Below are positions 1 through 13,037 of a stretch of DNA of 64,000 nt, piece by piece. Location of the stretch: assembly GCA_013399305.1 (NCBI GenBank), contig VXAI01000087.1:1861102-1925101 (forward strand). The letters run 5' to 3'. This DNA is from Rostratula benghalensis (Eukaryota > Chordata > Aves > Charadriiformes > Rostratulidae). The position numbers and the translations under genes are program-made. The notes under the pieces were generated by a model, which saw only the letters and a program-made list of their open reading frames with translations, ran no database searches and had not been told where the DNA came from. Every line of letters begins with the position of its first letter. The stretch's first letter is position 1.

Positions 1-3000
1 CCCAATTGTCTATTAAGGCTGAAACAACTTCACTTACTGCTGAAAGCACTCATAGAACACAATAAACAAATTATCCTTGTTACAGTGGTCAAGGGGTAAA
101 AAACATCTGAGGTCTTGCTTTATTCGAACTTCAACATTAACACCATATTAAAAAAGGTCATTGTGTAGCTTGTACATAGAAGTATGGATGGAGATGTTCT
201 TATTGACCCAGACAAACACATAGATCCGACCTTCTAAGAACTCTGAAACTGTCTGTTTTGGGAAAAAGGAGGATTTTTGAAGAAGGACACAAAGGAAACA
301 GGGATTGCAATCCAATCTGAGGAGTGCTAGAAGCCCTGGCGAGGCTATGGGTTAGATGCTGAATATCATGGCATTTTGGTGTAACTTTGCTACCATTGAT
401 CTTTAGAGACGTGTTTCCTTTATATCCCTGGTATCTTAGCTAATGCCACTCAGGCATCACATATTTTGAGATGTCGCATCTCATTTTTTAGGTAAGGAAA
501 TTTCTCCCAATTATTCATCATTGTGCCAACTTTTAGGTCCTACAAGATCTGTTTTTTTTTTTTGTCATGTTATCATCATAAATTTTCTACACAGAAGTAG
601 ATGGGAGAAAATGGAATTTGACTCATCAAGTGTATTCTTGCCTCATTTCCTGACTTGAAAAAAGAGAAACCTCTACCCTTAGGTTTCTCATAGGAGAAAA
701 AACATTTTCAGATGCAGATGGAACAGTCAATGTTACAGTCCTTAACTACTCTGAGTGGATGTTTCTTTCATTCCTGTCATTTTGGTACAAATGCCAATGT
801 AGTTGCTGAACACTTGCTTGTACCTCTCTTTGTTGACTTTAGGCTTAATGTTTTTTAAAGCTTTCATGTCACAGATAACATCTCTTTTATCTGCCATGGT
901 GTAAATATAAAGTTTCTCATTGTTAGATTCAAACCCCTGTTCCTTTTTGAAGGGTTTCATTGAAGACTGTCTTAGCCTGGGGTTATTCTATACCAAGTAG
1001 CACATGTAGAAGCTTAAACAGGATAGAATCATTATTATTAATTTATTAAAATCAGCTTCAGAGTGTTCCATCCTTACTCCTTTTAGAATGACACGGAAAC
1101 AAAATGAAGTATGTTTATGTGAAAGTATATTGAACCATTGATGTAGGAAAATTTTATCTTGATGGAGTATCTTCAAAGGGAAGGAAATCTTCCTCATGGG
1201 AAAAAAAAGTAAAAACTTTTTGCCTTTTAATATAGTTATGAGGAAGGACAGAGGTCAAAACTTTTTCCTTATGTGTATACAGTTTTGGAGCCACAGGTCT
1301 CTCGCTAAAATTGAAGCTTAGAGAGAAATCTGTGATGAAAGTACAGAGTTTGCTTTCAAATATTTGTCAACTCTTTTTTGACATGGTACTTTGTGTCCAC
1401 TGAAGAGCTAAATAAACCTAGAAATACTCAAAAAATTTCCAGCCACAAATAAAGGCACAAATATGTCTCTGTGAGGAAAAGCTTAGTCCTATTGATCTGA
1501 CTAGGTCTGGTCAAACTATAAGACAGATAATCTTAGAGCTCTGTGTGAGGAAGAAATTTTGCCTCTTTGTGGCTTTGTGGCCCCTGGTATGGCAAAAAAT
1601 TTCATAGCATGTGGATCCTAGAACCTGGAAAAACACCACCAGAGGGAGCAGGGGTCCAAACATGCAGTGTTTCATGGCTTTGCCATCCAGTTTTATGAAG
1701 GGGGATAAAGTCAGACTATTTCCAGAAAAATGTTTCAATTTTGGTTTAGTTCTAACAAATTTCAGTATCTGGACTTTTTGTACATGTAAGAGGCAAATGG
1801 CAGGGGATTTTGAGAATGTTTTCTCCTTTCCACTCCAATTACTTATTAAAAATGCTTCTCTCTTCTCCTTGGTGAGATATGCCTTATGAACTCAACCCTG
1901 GGTGTGTAAGGGGGGCTCCCTGGACACTTGGTTCCTTGGTCCTCTTTTGGAAGATAAGGCATTCAGCTACAATTTCCCCGGGAATTTCTCTTTTGACTGT
2001 GTAAGCTGATTTGGCCAGCCTGCTTCTCAACTCAGACATCCCCAGCTGTCTGTCCTTCAAACCTGAGGAGGCTGGTGGTTTTCTGAGCTGGCTCTTCGGG
2101 TCTGGTTCCAGCTGGGCTTCTCTGCAACCAAGGAAAAGAACTTGCTCAGAGTTTGTCGAGGTTTCCCTGAGAAACAGAGACATTCTCACACTGCAAAACT
2201 TGTAAAGTTCAGTATAGACAGAAAAAGCTTGGATATAAGCTTACTAAAACCACTAATTAGATCCCGGGATCATTACCTATCTCCTTACATATATCTCTGC
2301 TTAGACTTGAGTTTTCATGTTATCTAGGGCCCTGGGAAGCTTAAAGGGCCACACCACTGGAGAGAGATTTTCTTCCTCTGGTCTATTCTTATCAACAGAA
2401 TAGGGTTAATGCTTCTCCCACTTGTGTCTGCATTAATATAAATCAAGCATCATTAACATATGTTCAAGAATATATGGGAGTATTTAAGTTGCATTTTACA
2501 TGAAGTAGCAATCCCTCTGAAATCACTACTGTAAAGGAGACTGTCGCACCATGCAGGACTAGATCAAAGGGAAGACTCTGAAAAATAAACAGTCTTGTAA
2601 GTCAAGATGTTCATAAATACAGATTAAATATAGAATTCCTGAATGTGGAGATCAGGCTACAATGGTCTCAGTTAAGACCAGATTAAACTAGTGGGTATGG
2701 ATATAAGTATCTAATCTGAGGGACCCATTTCTGAAAAATCTTTTCCCAGGAGATTCTTAATAGTACGACAAAAAGGGCTTTAAGATATCCTGCACGTGAA
2801 AACAGGTTAAACAATAAAAAGATTTAAAACAGTTGGCTTCATTCCAATGTATGGATTTATGTCTGTATTTCGGACTGTTCTGGTCTCCAGATCTTCCAGG
2901 TGAAGTTGGAAACTGAATTGCGTGGAGGGGAAAAAACACAAAAATGGTTAATGAGTAGAAATGGCCAGGTAGAAAGGCCTGAAGACTTCAATCAGTTTGA

Positions 3001-6000
3001 CTTATTGGAAAGGCAACTTGCTTTCAGTGTTTACTGATGACTTTTAGAAACATATGAAAAAATCCCAAGAAAAACACCAAAACCTGAGATCACAAAGGCC
3101 TATATAGGAAAAGACAAAATCAATATATGAAAGCTGAAGCCAAATACACAAAGAAAACAAATACCTAAAACTATACATAACATTGATATTGATTAAGCAC
3201 TGCAACGTGCTGCTGAAGGAAATATTAGATATTCCTTGGCCTTATCTCAAGGATGGATGTTTTTCCTGAAAGCATTTTTCAGTATAGCACGACTTGGTAA
3301 GGATGAAAACAAGGGTAACTGGGTGAATTTTAATGACCACTGATCAAAAGATATCCAGCTGTTTTTCTTATGTAGGTATACAAATCTATAGTAAATGGCA
3401 AAGCATGGATTTTGGATACATTTTGTTGATTGCAATGGACCTTCATGAAGGAACGTTATCAAATAAGCTTCACACTGTAATAACAGGGCCTTGCTTTATG
3501 ATTAGCTATGGTGTTATGAAAGACATGGCAAGACTTTTAAAAAACCTGTAGGAAAGAGAGGTTCCCAGAGTTTACTTAAAATTTAATTTGAGGTAGGGTC
3601 TGAATTTACAAAGGTGTTAAGGCAGCCTTCTACTACTCTCAGAAGAGTGCAAACTTCTAAAAGGTTTGTGAATGTAGACAAGGGGCATAGGGACATCTAC
3701 GCTGTTTGGAAAATCACAGTTGTAACGTTAAACAACTATTCTCTCTTATAGCTTATTTTAAAGGAATGTATATCAGCAATATAGGTATACTTGCTTAAGT
3801 TGGAAAGCCAAGGAATTCAGCAGGTCTGCTATAGTTTTCAAGCAGGGGATCCAGTGGTTCCCAGGGGACTCTTATTGCTTCATTGCAGGAGAGGTGGGAT
3901 GCCTCTGGATGTACAGCCACCCCAAAGTGTCCCAGAGGCGTTGAAGTTGTGTTGTGCTGGCACCCATTCTTCCACTGCCTGGCACGGGACAGCTATCTTC
4001 TCTGCTTACAAATAATGTGAAGACAAGGAACCAGCATTTGCTACCTCTATTACAATCAATCCCAAATTGTCCCAGCTAAATAAAGGAACAAAGAGCACAA
4101 GGAATTATTTCTGAAAGCGTAAACATATTTATAATAGTGAAAGTTAATCAGTAAGTATCAATAGACTAGAAACTTGGCTATTGTGTTTACAACAGGTTGT
4201 AATATGGGGAAGGTACCTTACATATCCTCAGAAATTCTTCATCAAAATAACATACAAACATCATTCAAGCACAGGAGTAAGAAAGTTCTTTATGTAAGTC
4301 TGAAATATAAATGATTGTTTGAACATACAACTTATGTCTTAGCATTCATGCTAGCATAGATATGGAAAAAAAAAACGTTTCCTCCCTTGAGTGAAGAAAA
4401 ATTGGACTTTTCTCATCTCTGAAAATATCTGCCACATCCATCCCGTCCTTGGGATTCCTTTTTATGATTCCTTTTTAAAAGTTCAGTAGAAAGTTAAAGT
4501 GTGCTTTCTGCTTTTTACTTTTATTTTTTCCAGTCTAGTAATTTTTTTTTTCATTTGTTTTTCTTCTAATTAGGACAGAAGAAATTCTTCTCCTCCCTTC
4601 TGCTATGTCTTTGAAAGAACTAAGAAAAGGCCTGTTTACTTCTGTTGTGCTAATTCCTTTTTCATATGGTTGTGCACAATGCCTAAAATGATGAGAGCAT
4701 CTGCATGTGGTCTCTGAATATATTTATTTTGACAAGCTCTCAAGAGACAAAACATGGAAATTACCATATTCTACTTTCTTATCTGTGATGAGTTTCCAAT
4801 TCCAACCCTCTTCTGCACCCAGCATCAGCTCTTCATTTGCAATGGTAAAACTTCAATCGGTTCTATTTATTTATTTTGTAATTAAATAAAAGTTCTCCTC
4901 TTGCTTCCATAGGGCTCATGTTTGTGGGAAGAATACAATCACACAACTGTAGTCTGGGAGAGGTCCCAAGGGCATGTTGTGTGAAGAGCTGAGAACCTCT
5001 TCCTGACTGGAAGTGTTACTTTAGACACAGGACAGTTTTAGCTGAAAGTGTGTGGCTCTGCATTTAGCTTAACGGAAAGAAAGAAGAAAAGAAAATGGGT
5101 TGTTTCAAAGGATGTTCTTGGGGAACAAAAAATATCCAAGCATGAAAGTGGAGGGCCCTAGTGGGTTGTATCTTTTTGTACCTTGGACAAAGGCTTAGGT
5201 CTCTGTCTTGCAATCAAATAACTTTCTCTTTTGTGGAGGTTTAAGGTAAGCCAAAGTACCGTGCACTTGCAGCAGGCTGAGAGTGCATGCACTTACTGGC
5301 ATTGAGTTGCTTTAACAGAATTTATGAAGCTGTAACATGTAAATCTCTCAATCTCCACAGTCCTCAAATGCCAGAAGGATCTACTTGTGAAGGTGCTCCC
5401 AAAGGCCTTTAAGAACTAGTGTAGAAAATTAGCTAGAGGAACACGCAAGATTATCCCCCCATTTTAGTCCAGCTAAAAGGTTTGAACTGTATGTAATCTA
5501 AAAAACTCATAGGAAAACTGTCCAATATCTAGGAGGAGGAAAAATAGCATTGAATAGGTTGAATAGCATTTATGCTTGTGTTTTAATATTTTCCTTTAGT
5601 ATTACCTGTCAAAGACAGAACTCTGATTCAAATGTGGGATGAACAGTCACACAACTATACCACAGCATAGGTTTTGGGTTGCCTACAAAGGGTATAATAT
5701 TGTCATCCCATAACAGACTGTCTATCCACCTGTTTGTTCTGCCAGAGGTTTCATCCAAGTCACAAAACCAGTAAAACATAGCACATATACTCAAGTTTCA
5801 GCTATTTCAAACCATGGTGGCTAAGATAACGGTACCTTCTCTACTGTCTGCTAATTGCCATAACAGAATTAGCTTGTAGCAGATTGGCTAACAGGATGTG
5901 AAATACCTTGGAATAGCCAGTTACAGCCACAAAAGTTAGTAACTTCCCTGTCTAACCTACTCACCTGCTGGAAGAGGATTTCAATGAATCCTCTACAGAC

Positions 6001-8345
6001 AAATTGTAAATGTCCTTGATTTTTACAGAGGGTGTTTTATGAGCAAGGTGGAAGAATGCAGCCCCATGCACGCAGCCTGTTCTACATCAGACTGTTGGGA
6101 CAGGGAGCAGGGACAGATCTACAAAGTGTTGTACCCATGAAGGCAGATAAGCTGCTGTTCTTATGAGAGTTCATATCTCTAAACAATACTTTTATCAAAG
6201 GGCTCTTTAATGTGCTCTTCTTACCCGTGAAGTAGTATATGGCCAAATTCTGCTTTTTTTAAAAGTGTAATCCTGGTTTAATTCTGGTGAAATAAATGTA
6301 CTAGTCTCACTGAGATGAAACTCTGAGTTCTTAAATCCTAGTGTCTCTGATTGATTGCATGAACTGGGTGATTCTTCTTTCTCATTATATCCTTTCTAGG
6401 GCTGCATTTCATTCCCATGGATGAGACATTGGACAGGAAACAGGAATGCATCCAGAAAAAGCAACATTGAAGCAGCACATCTGCAGTCAAGTGTTCTGCA
6501 TCCTTAACACTTCCTTATCATGCACAGGCAAATCAAGAAACCACTTTTAAAAGTATACCCAGTTGAGTAGAAATAGCAACATTTGATATTAACACAGAAT
6601 ATTGCCTTGGAGCTCTTGGAGTCATTTATCAGGAATGAGAACATTGTCCTTTTGCTACAGAGAACAAGCCAAACTGTTGAGTGAGCAAATGATCTGCCCT
6701 GGAGCACATTCAAGTCAACAGTAAGACAGAAATACTATTAAAAACTGTTTCCTGGGATATGTTGATGCACCCCTGGCTCCCTCTTCTCATTCTGAGATGT
6801 CAACAAACTTTGTGGCTGCTTTTGTGGGAAAAAGAAGACATAAAGCATAGAATGTATCTTCACATAAGATAAGTGCAAAAATATGTGCTTACCTTTTTTG
6901 AAAGCCTAAATTTGGCATTGATACAAAAAGAAAATATCTCAGAAAACACATACTTAGAGTATGACTTCTAAAATTACTATGATGTGACCTATTCTTCCTC
7001 TGTTGGTGAATTAAATAGGACTAGCCAGATGTGAGGATAGCCATGAATATTCAGAAGAGGATCAAAAGTGGAGTAGACTGAAATTCAACAGAATGTTGTT
7101 GAACCGGAAGAAAAATCACTGGGACATAAAACAATATTTATAAAGAGAATAGCTTTAAAGAATAACAAATGCACTCTGGATTCCAGGCTTGTCTGAACTG
7201 TAACCATAAATTGGTAGAGGAAAGTTCAGACTGTCTGAGCAGAATAGCTTAGACTCTGTGGATCACTTTTTCATTACAGAAGCACTTCTTCCCAGATTTT
7301 TCTTTATTTTTATTTAGTAGTTTTGAAAAAAAAAAACCCAGCATCCGTTGTAGATGAACAATTGGCATATCTACAGTATCCACTTGTCTTGAAAAATGCT
7401 TGAAAAACGGTATCTGGGGAAAACTGCCTCATTGTCACCCACCTGTGCTGCTACATGCAGTGTGTGCTCCATGGGTCCCTATGGCCCTTCAGAGAGATCA
7501 AATGTGCAAAGGAACAGTTACTGCTCACAAAGATTTATTGAAATTCAAGGTGTGTCACCAGCTGCACAGGTAATGCATTTTCTCTTTGCAAATAGGGCAT
7601 AAAATGCTAACTTCCTTTATGTTATGGGGTAGTAAAAAGTCATCTTTGAAAAGAAACAATGTAAGAGTGGTTTTGAATTACAGAATAGTAAGAAAAATAA
7701 AGAAAAAACCCCATATCTACAGAAGTAATTTTTTGCTGAGCTCTGTGTTCTCTGGGGGAAAAAAAATCCTTTGAGCTGAAACCTTGTAGGCTGTTTCAAC
7801 TTGAGGTGAATTGGTTCAGCCGCTCAGAAGGTACAGGAGCTCCAAAACGGCTTTATAATGGAAAAATTGGTAGATCCTTAACCAGCAGTGCACGTAGACA
7901 GTTATGAAGGAAGGAAAAAGGTATGTGGAAGATTTTTTGGGAAGCAGGTTTTGTTCATTTGAAAGTGAAGTAACAGTAGAGCTTTTTTATTCCACCTTCC
8001 CCTGATGGCTCATATCTACTAGCTAATTAATTAACTCTACCTGGTTACTAATTAAACAATTGTAGAAATGGCTTTGAAAGATAAGTTGGTTCAAAAACAT
8101 ACAAGAAAACATAATAGGTGAGTTGTAAAGCATCGGTGAAAGGCTGGATAGTTAAGACACAATCCTTTGGTATAGTTCTCCTTATTATGAGCAGGTGTTA
8201 TGTGACCTACAAGCACAATTGTACTCATTACAGTGATTACAAAAATGCACAACTTCAGAGCCATTGCACAGCAGAGAGAAAAATTAACTTCAATATTTAG
8301 AATGACTGTGGCTTTTGTGACAATGTGGTGGGATTTTTAGAATCA
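1..8345. other. Unique AT-rich DNA, no gene recognised
   Basis: No coding gene, RNA gene or repeat family is recognised here. All open frames are at most about 100 codons, overlap on both strands (for example around 1.9-2.2 kb), and show no family motif I know. A weak CTCF-like site lies at 1636-1650 and a cluster of TAATTA-type homeodomain half-sites at about 8021-8062. The stretch looks like intron or intergenic DNA of a vertebrate. Confidence 0.6.
1636..1650 (+). promoter_or_regulatory. CTCF-like motif (weak)
   Basis: The sequence CCACCAGAGGGAGCA resembles the core of the vertebrate CTCF motif (CCASYAG followed by a G-rich run), but it has A where the motif strongly prefers C after the G-run. 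Binding is an inference; a single motif match of this quality is expected by chance at some rate. Confidence 0.2.
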
Positions 8346-8915
8346 TGGGAGGTGATTTTCCCCTGCTGTTCTGCTCTCATGAGAACCCCACCTGGAGCAC
8401 TGCATCCAGCTTTTGAGTCCTCAGCACATAAAGGATGCAGATGCCTGTTGGAGCAGGTCGAGAGGAGGGCTATGAAAATGATCAGAGGGCTGGAGCACCT
8501 CTCCTGTGAAGACAGGCTGAGAGAGTTGGGGATGATCAGCCTGGAGAGGAGGAGGCTCCGGGGAGACCTTATTGTGGCCTTTCAGTACTTAAAGGAGGCC
8601 TACAGGAAAGATAGGGAATTTTTAGCAGGGTCTGCTGTGATAGGACAAAATGTAATGGCTTTAAACTAAAAGAGGGAAGATTTATACTAGATGATAGAAG
8701 GAAGAAATATACAACGAGAGTGGGGAAACACTGGAACAGGTTTCACAGAAAGGTGGTAGATACCCCATCCTTGGAAACATTCAAGGTCAGGTCGGGCAGA
8801 GCTCTAAGCAACCTGATCTAGTTGAAGATGTCCCAGATGTCCCTGCTTATTGCAGGAGGGCTGGGCTTGATGACCTTCAAAGGTCCCTTCCAAGTTAAAC
8901 TGTTCTATGATTCTT
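8346..8915 (+). mobile_element. CR1 LINE, 5'-truncated, 3' end of ORF2 plus 3' tail
   Basis: This is a 5'-truncated copy of CR1, the dominant non-LTR retroposon of birds. It starts within the reverse-transcriptase ORF2 and runs to the CR1 3' end, which finishes with the typical TTCTATGATTCT motif. In the plus-strand frame up to about 8669 the translation shows the ORF2 C-terminal hallmarks R-R-A-x-K-M-I-R-G-L-E-H-L, E-D-R-L-R-E-L-G and L-R-G-D-L-I-x-A-F-Q-Y-L-K. The frame then stops because of an indel near 8660, while the nucleotide match continues through the W-N-R-type segment (about 8720-8780) to the tail. The copy is visibly diverged from the common consensus and inactive. The copy at 11815-12231 lies in the opposite orientation about 2.9 kb away. 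Confidence 0.95.
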
Positions 8916-11814
8916 TTAGTGGAAGGAATCAGTAGTATGCCATAGTCCGAAAACACAGTCAACTTGGTCAATATAACACGACTGAACTTACGTGTAAATC
9001 TTCTGCTTTCAAGGATGGTTTCTTCACGGGAGTTTGTGGAGTCACTTGTAGACAAAAATTCAGTCCTTTTAGCCCCATTCTAATTTTTACGATCCGTTGT
9101 ATTAAGCAGGATTGAGGAGGACATAATATAATTTTACTTGCTTCTACTGGCTTTCATCAGCTTTGAATATCTGCCCTTTAGATGGCTTAAACTGAAGACT
9201 ATGTACTTCTCTAGATTCATATCAAATATCTGTAATAGTTGAAAAACAGATATCATGCATTTTAAGCAAGCTTAGCTATGAAACATATGTGAAAGTATCT
9301 TCATGCATGAATTCCAGTATTATTAAGAGGAGTCTTGTTACAGTCATATAATATAGAGTGCTGCTTTGGCTAGTGGTCAGGAATTCCTGGAGAATGCAGT
9401 TACAGCTTTCTCCTAGAGCTTCTAGTTATCAGCAAAAACCAGCTGGGGAGTTGTTTTCTTATTTATTTTTTTTTCCTGAGCTGAAAAAGGTTTTATATAA
9501 TGTTTAACTAGAAAGAAGATCAGATGATTTTAAATGAACCAGACCTGTGGTGCCTTTCATTGCTTCTTCAAAATGCTTCTGTGCAGCTCTGTTGATTCTG
9601 AAACTAAATGCCTTGGCACCCTGGTTCCAGTGATAGATGCCACACAGCTTGTGGTGGTCATAGTCACTGTTATGCTCAGATGCCTAGGCTGAGATTGTTA
9701 ACGATGTTCCAGTGAATGTTGCAAATAGTTGACTTGTCAAGGACTCAGCATTGCCAGCTTAAGTATCTTATGTTAGAATAGGTAGATGTGTCTACCTTCA
9801 GGCACATGGCTGAAGACGCACAAGAAAGTGGATGCAGTGTCAATACAGCTTCAAAACCTAACGCCAACAAACAAAATATTAAAAGCTGTGTGCCACTATA
9901 TTTTTTCTTTTACCCTCCATGAATGGTTTCACTATTTTCCTACAAAGTTCTTCTTTTTCCCATTTGGCCAGGTCTTCACTGACAATACATCAATGGTATC
10001 ATATGCTGGTTACCCTTTTTTAATCTAAAACCCCCTCTCAAAATTACTAGAAAATTTAATAGCAATGATTTTTTTAATGAGACTTGAAGTTTTTAAGGTC
10101 CAGATTCTTAAAGGTAGATAAGTATGCATTAAATCTCTTCAAAATCACAGACATATGCCTGAACTATGGTTCATCTTTAAAATCGTATTTTAAAATGGTA
10201 TTCAGTCAGTCATTTAGGGACTTTCCAAAGCACCTTAGCTAAGATACTAAAAAGTGTGCCTGCCTGAGTACTGAAAATGGGCACATAAGACAGAGAAAAT
10301 GCTCCAGGAAAACTTTTCAATCTACTCATGCACTTGCAAAGCTGTAGGCAGCGGCAACTAAGGTTTTGACAGAAAGTTAGCTTAAATGACAGAAGTCCTG
10401 TTACCATGCATATGGAGACATACTGATATTTCACTGAAGAGTGCATTTGGATGCACAACTCTGGATAATGCTGTTTAGAAAAGGAGTGCTCACTTTGCAG
10501 CTATCGGCTTGGCAATCTGAATGGGTGCTGGCAGCATCCACATCTGCCCAGGGCTCGCAGGCTGGTGGTGATGCTGTTGACTGGTTTTTATGTAGTATCT
10601 ATTCAGCTGGAGCGTTTACCTAGGAGGTAGGAGACCCAGCTTTACTGTTGGCCTCATCTTGAGATGACTCTCTTAAAAAAGAGTCTTGGCTCCCAGGTCA
10701 GTCTGTTGTCATAGGCTGAGCACAGCCATGACTAAATTTCATTAAAATGTCTGAGCCGTAGTTCATAAAAGTCAGAAGTGAAAACAGATGATCATGAGGC
10801 TGAGGGAAAAATGCTAGGTCTCATTGATCTGAAAAATGAAAAGATAGTACAGGTTATTATATATTCTCAGACATTAGCTATTTGGGATTATACTTCCATC
10901 TGCAGCCATAGTGAAACTTTGACCTCCTTTCTCTCTCACCGGCTGTCACCTTTGCAGTCTTTCCAACTGCCACAAGCCCCAGATTCATTTGGAAAGCCTG
11001 AACTTTTCCAATGATGCTGCTCAGTAGCAGCTCCTTATCTTGTCTGGCAGCAGCTGCAGTTCTTGGAGTTAACGTGCTTTTACCCCCATGTAGCATCTCC
11101 ATCAGAGGAACACTGGAGTGGGAGCAGCCCTTGCTCCATGCTGTCTGTAGCTCTGCTCCTACTGGTACTTTGCATTCCAGAGCATTTGCTTGCTGCTCTC
11201 ATATAAAACTCACTGCCATTTCATTTCTATATATAAACTCCAATGTTAACATTTTCAACCGGTCCAACAAGTTAAACTTAGTAACAGGAGCAATGGGAAA
11301 CTTACGTTTTTACTACATCAAGTAAGCAATAAAAGGAGCACAAGGATCACCAAATTAGACTTGGGCAATATCTCATTTGGGAAAAATAAAAAAGTTTTCA
11401 GAGAAAAGCACCACAGTGATGTAGACAGCTATGGGATAACCCATCAAACCAGAAACTTTCCTTGTAAGATCAGGAGACGCCATTTCTTCTCTAAAAAATA
11501 ACCTCTTATTTAATTCATGTTCCACATAAAGTTATGTCACAACACTTTTTTTTTTTGAGTTAGGGGGAAGCTGTTTTGTGGATTGAGTCAAATACCTCCC
11601 TGGGATCTGTCAGTGATGAGAACTGCCCTAGCTCTCCCCTTAATAAGAGGAACCAAAGAGCATATCCAAAATTGTCCTGACTGTGATGTCGAAGTGTGGA
11701 AAATACATAAAGGAGTACAAATTAAATCAACTGTACCTTTCACAATGGAAAAGAGCCAATTAAAGTTATACCATAGGATATAAATAATACTTTGTGTTGT
11801 GTAAGTTGTGGAAC
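8916..11814. other. Unique DNA, no gene recognised
   Basis: Nothing is recognised. Overlapping open frames near 10.4-11.3 kb are all shorter than 105 codons, lie on both strands, and lack any motif of a known family. Confidence 0.55.
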
Positions 11815-12231
11815 TATTTTAACCTTAATTTTATCAGAGCTTTAGCTCTCTAACCGGATCTCTGGCTGCTCAGAAAATTTCTCTGTACTGCTCCCAGGCT
11901 ACCTGTCCGTGCTTCCACCCTCTGTAGGCTTCCTTTTTCTGTTTGAGATTTTCCAGGAGCTTCTTCTTCATCCGTGCAGGCCTCCTGGCATTTTTGCCCG
12001 ACTTCTTCTTTGTTGGGACTCATCGCTCCTGAGCTTGGAGTAGGTGATCCTTGAATATTAGCCAGTTTTTTTGGGGGCCCCTCTTCCTTCCAGGGCTTTT
12101 TCCCATGGCACTCTGCCAAGCTGATCCCTGAAGAGGCCGTAAACTGTTGGTCAGATCCTCATCCATCCCCAGGCACAGCTCCATGCACTCCAGCTGACCA
12201 TTGACATAGAGGGCAACAACTCCTCCTCAAT
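11815..12231 (-). mobile_element. CR1-type LINE ORF2 fragment with internal deletion
   Basis: Read on the minus strand, about 12231-12145 encodes the end of the first third of a CR1 ORF2 endonuclease (G-G-V-V-A-L-Y-V, then E-L-C-L-G-M-D). It then jumps directly to the region after the endonuclease: a segment resembling G-L-F-R-D-x-L-G-R-V-P-W, then L-I-F-K-D-H-L-L-x-A-Q-E, then the basic [10 protein letters not shown] stretch, and the [16 protein letters not shown] block at about 11930-11880. The middle of the endonuclease, which should contain the DFN and SDH catalytic motifs, is missing. Several frameshifts separate these blocks; the 89-codon minus-strand open frame at 11850-12119 reads mostly in the wrong frame. 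Family assignment is from memory of bird CR1 ORF2; the element is a dead fragment. Confidence 0.85.
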
Positions 12232-13014
12232 ATTTGTTTTGAGGGCAAAAGCAATATAATATTGCCCAAAGTTATGGTATTTTTTTCCTGAATAGTGAAA
12301 TGAAAATCTGTATCTTTACATACTGCTTAGAAGAATATAAGAAGATGAATTGGTATCAGAAGACTTCTGAACACCTTTGTTTTTCAGTACTACAGGAAGG
12401 TATATTTGGCAGCAGTGTAGATGTTCTGATACTCCCCCACCATTTTGTGGCTGATAAGAGAAGGAGCCTGGAAAACCTCTTCTCATTCCAGCTACTGAAT
12501 TAAAATGGTAACAGCTTTTAATCACTTTCAGTTTGCTTGGATTCAAATTAAGGGAACAGTAGTGAAAAGGTATGGATTTATCATCAATATTCTGTCCACT
12601 CTTACAAAGTATTAATGCGCAATATAAAATACACCTGTTTATGAAGTCTTCTAGTTTTGCTATTTTTTCTTTATCCTTGTTTCTTTAACAGAACACAGAG
12701 ATCTCTCATTTCTTCTCTCAAGAAAGCAGGAAACAACTTCAAAAATGCAGACCATGCTCTGATATGCCATCAGATTTTCACTGAAATCCTCATTAAGACA
12801 GCAAATGCCATTGTAAGTTCATCTACATTATAGTATGCCATTACTGTAAGAAACCTAGAGAGGAAAGCTGCTCTTCTAGTTGATGAAAACATCTTTAAAG
12901 CTCTGAATTATGATGGGAAAAGCAATACTTCATTATTCTTGATATCCTTTCTCAAGTTGCCTTCCAGTCAAGTGGTGAATTCTCCAGCCATGTAGTGGCT
13001 AAAGAGGTGGAGAG

Positions 13015-13037
13015 ATGCAAATGCTGCAAATGCTGCA
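13015..13037 (+). repeat. Short tandem repeat with POU octamer
   Basis: A perfect octamer motif ATGCAAAT (13015-13022) is followed by a second GCAAATGCT unit, giving two direct copies with a 9-bp period. The octamer is the classical POU-factor site. Whether it is used is unknown. Confidence 0.4.

Noticed and set aside
5765..5800. Possible U6 snRNA fragment (AGCACATATACT)
   Set aside because: Only about 12-14 bases agree with U6 and the flanks do not.
11850..12119. 89-codon minus-strand frame as a small acidic protein gene
   Set aside because: Shifting the frame reveals CR1 ORF2 linker motifs, so this reading is an out-of-frame shadow.
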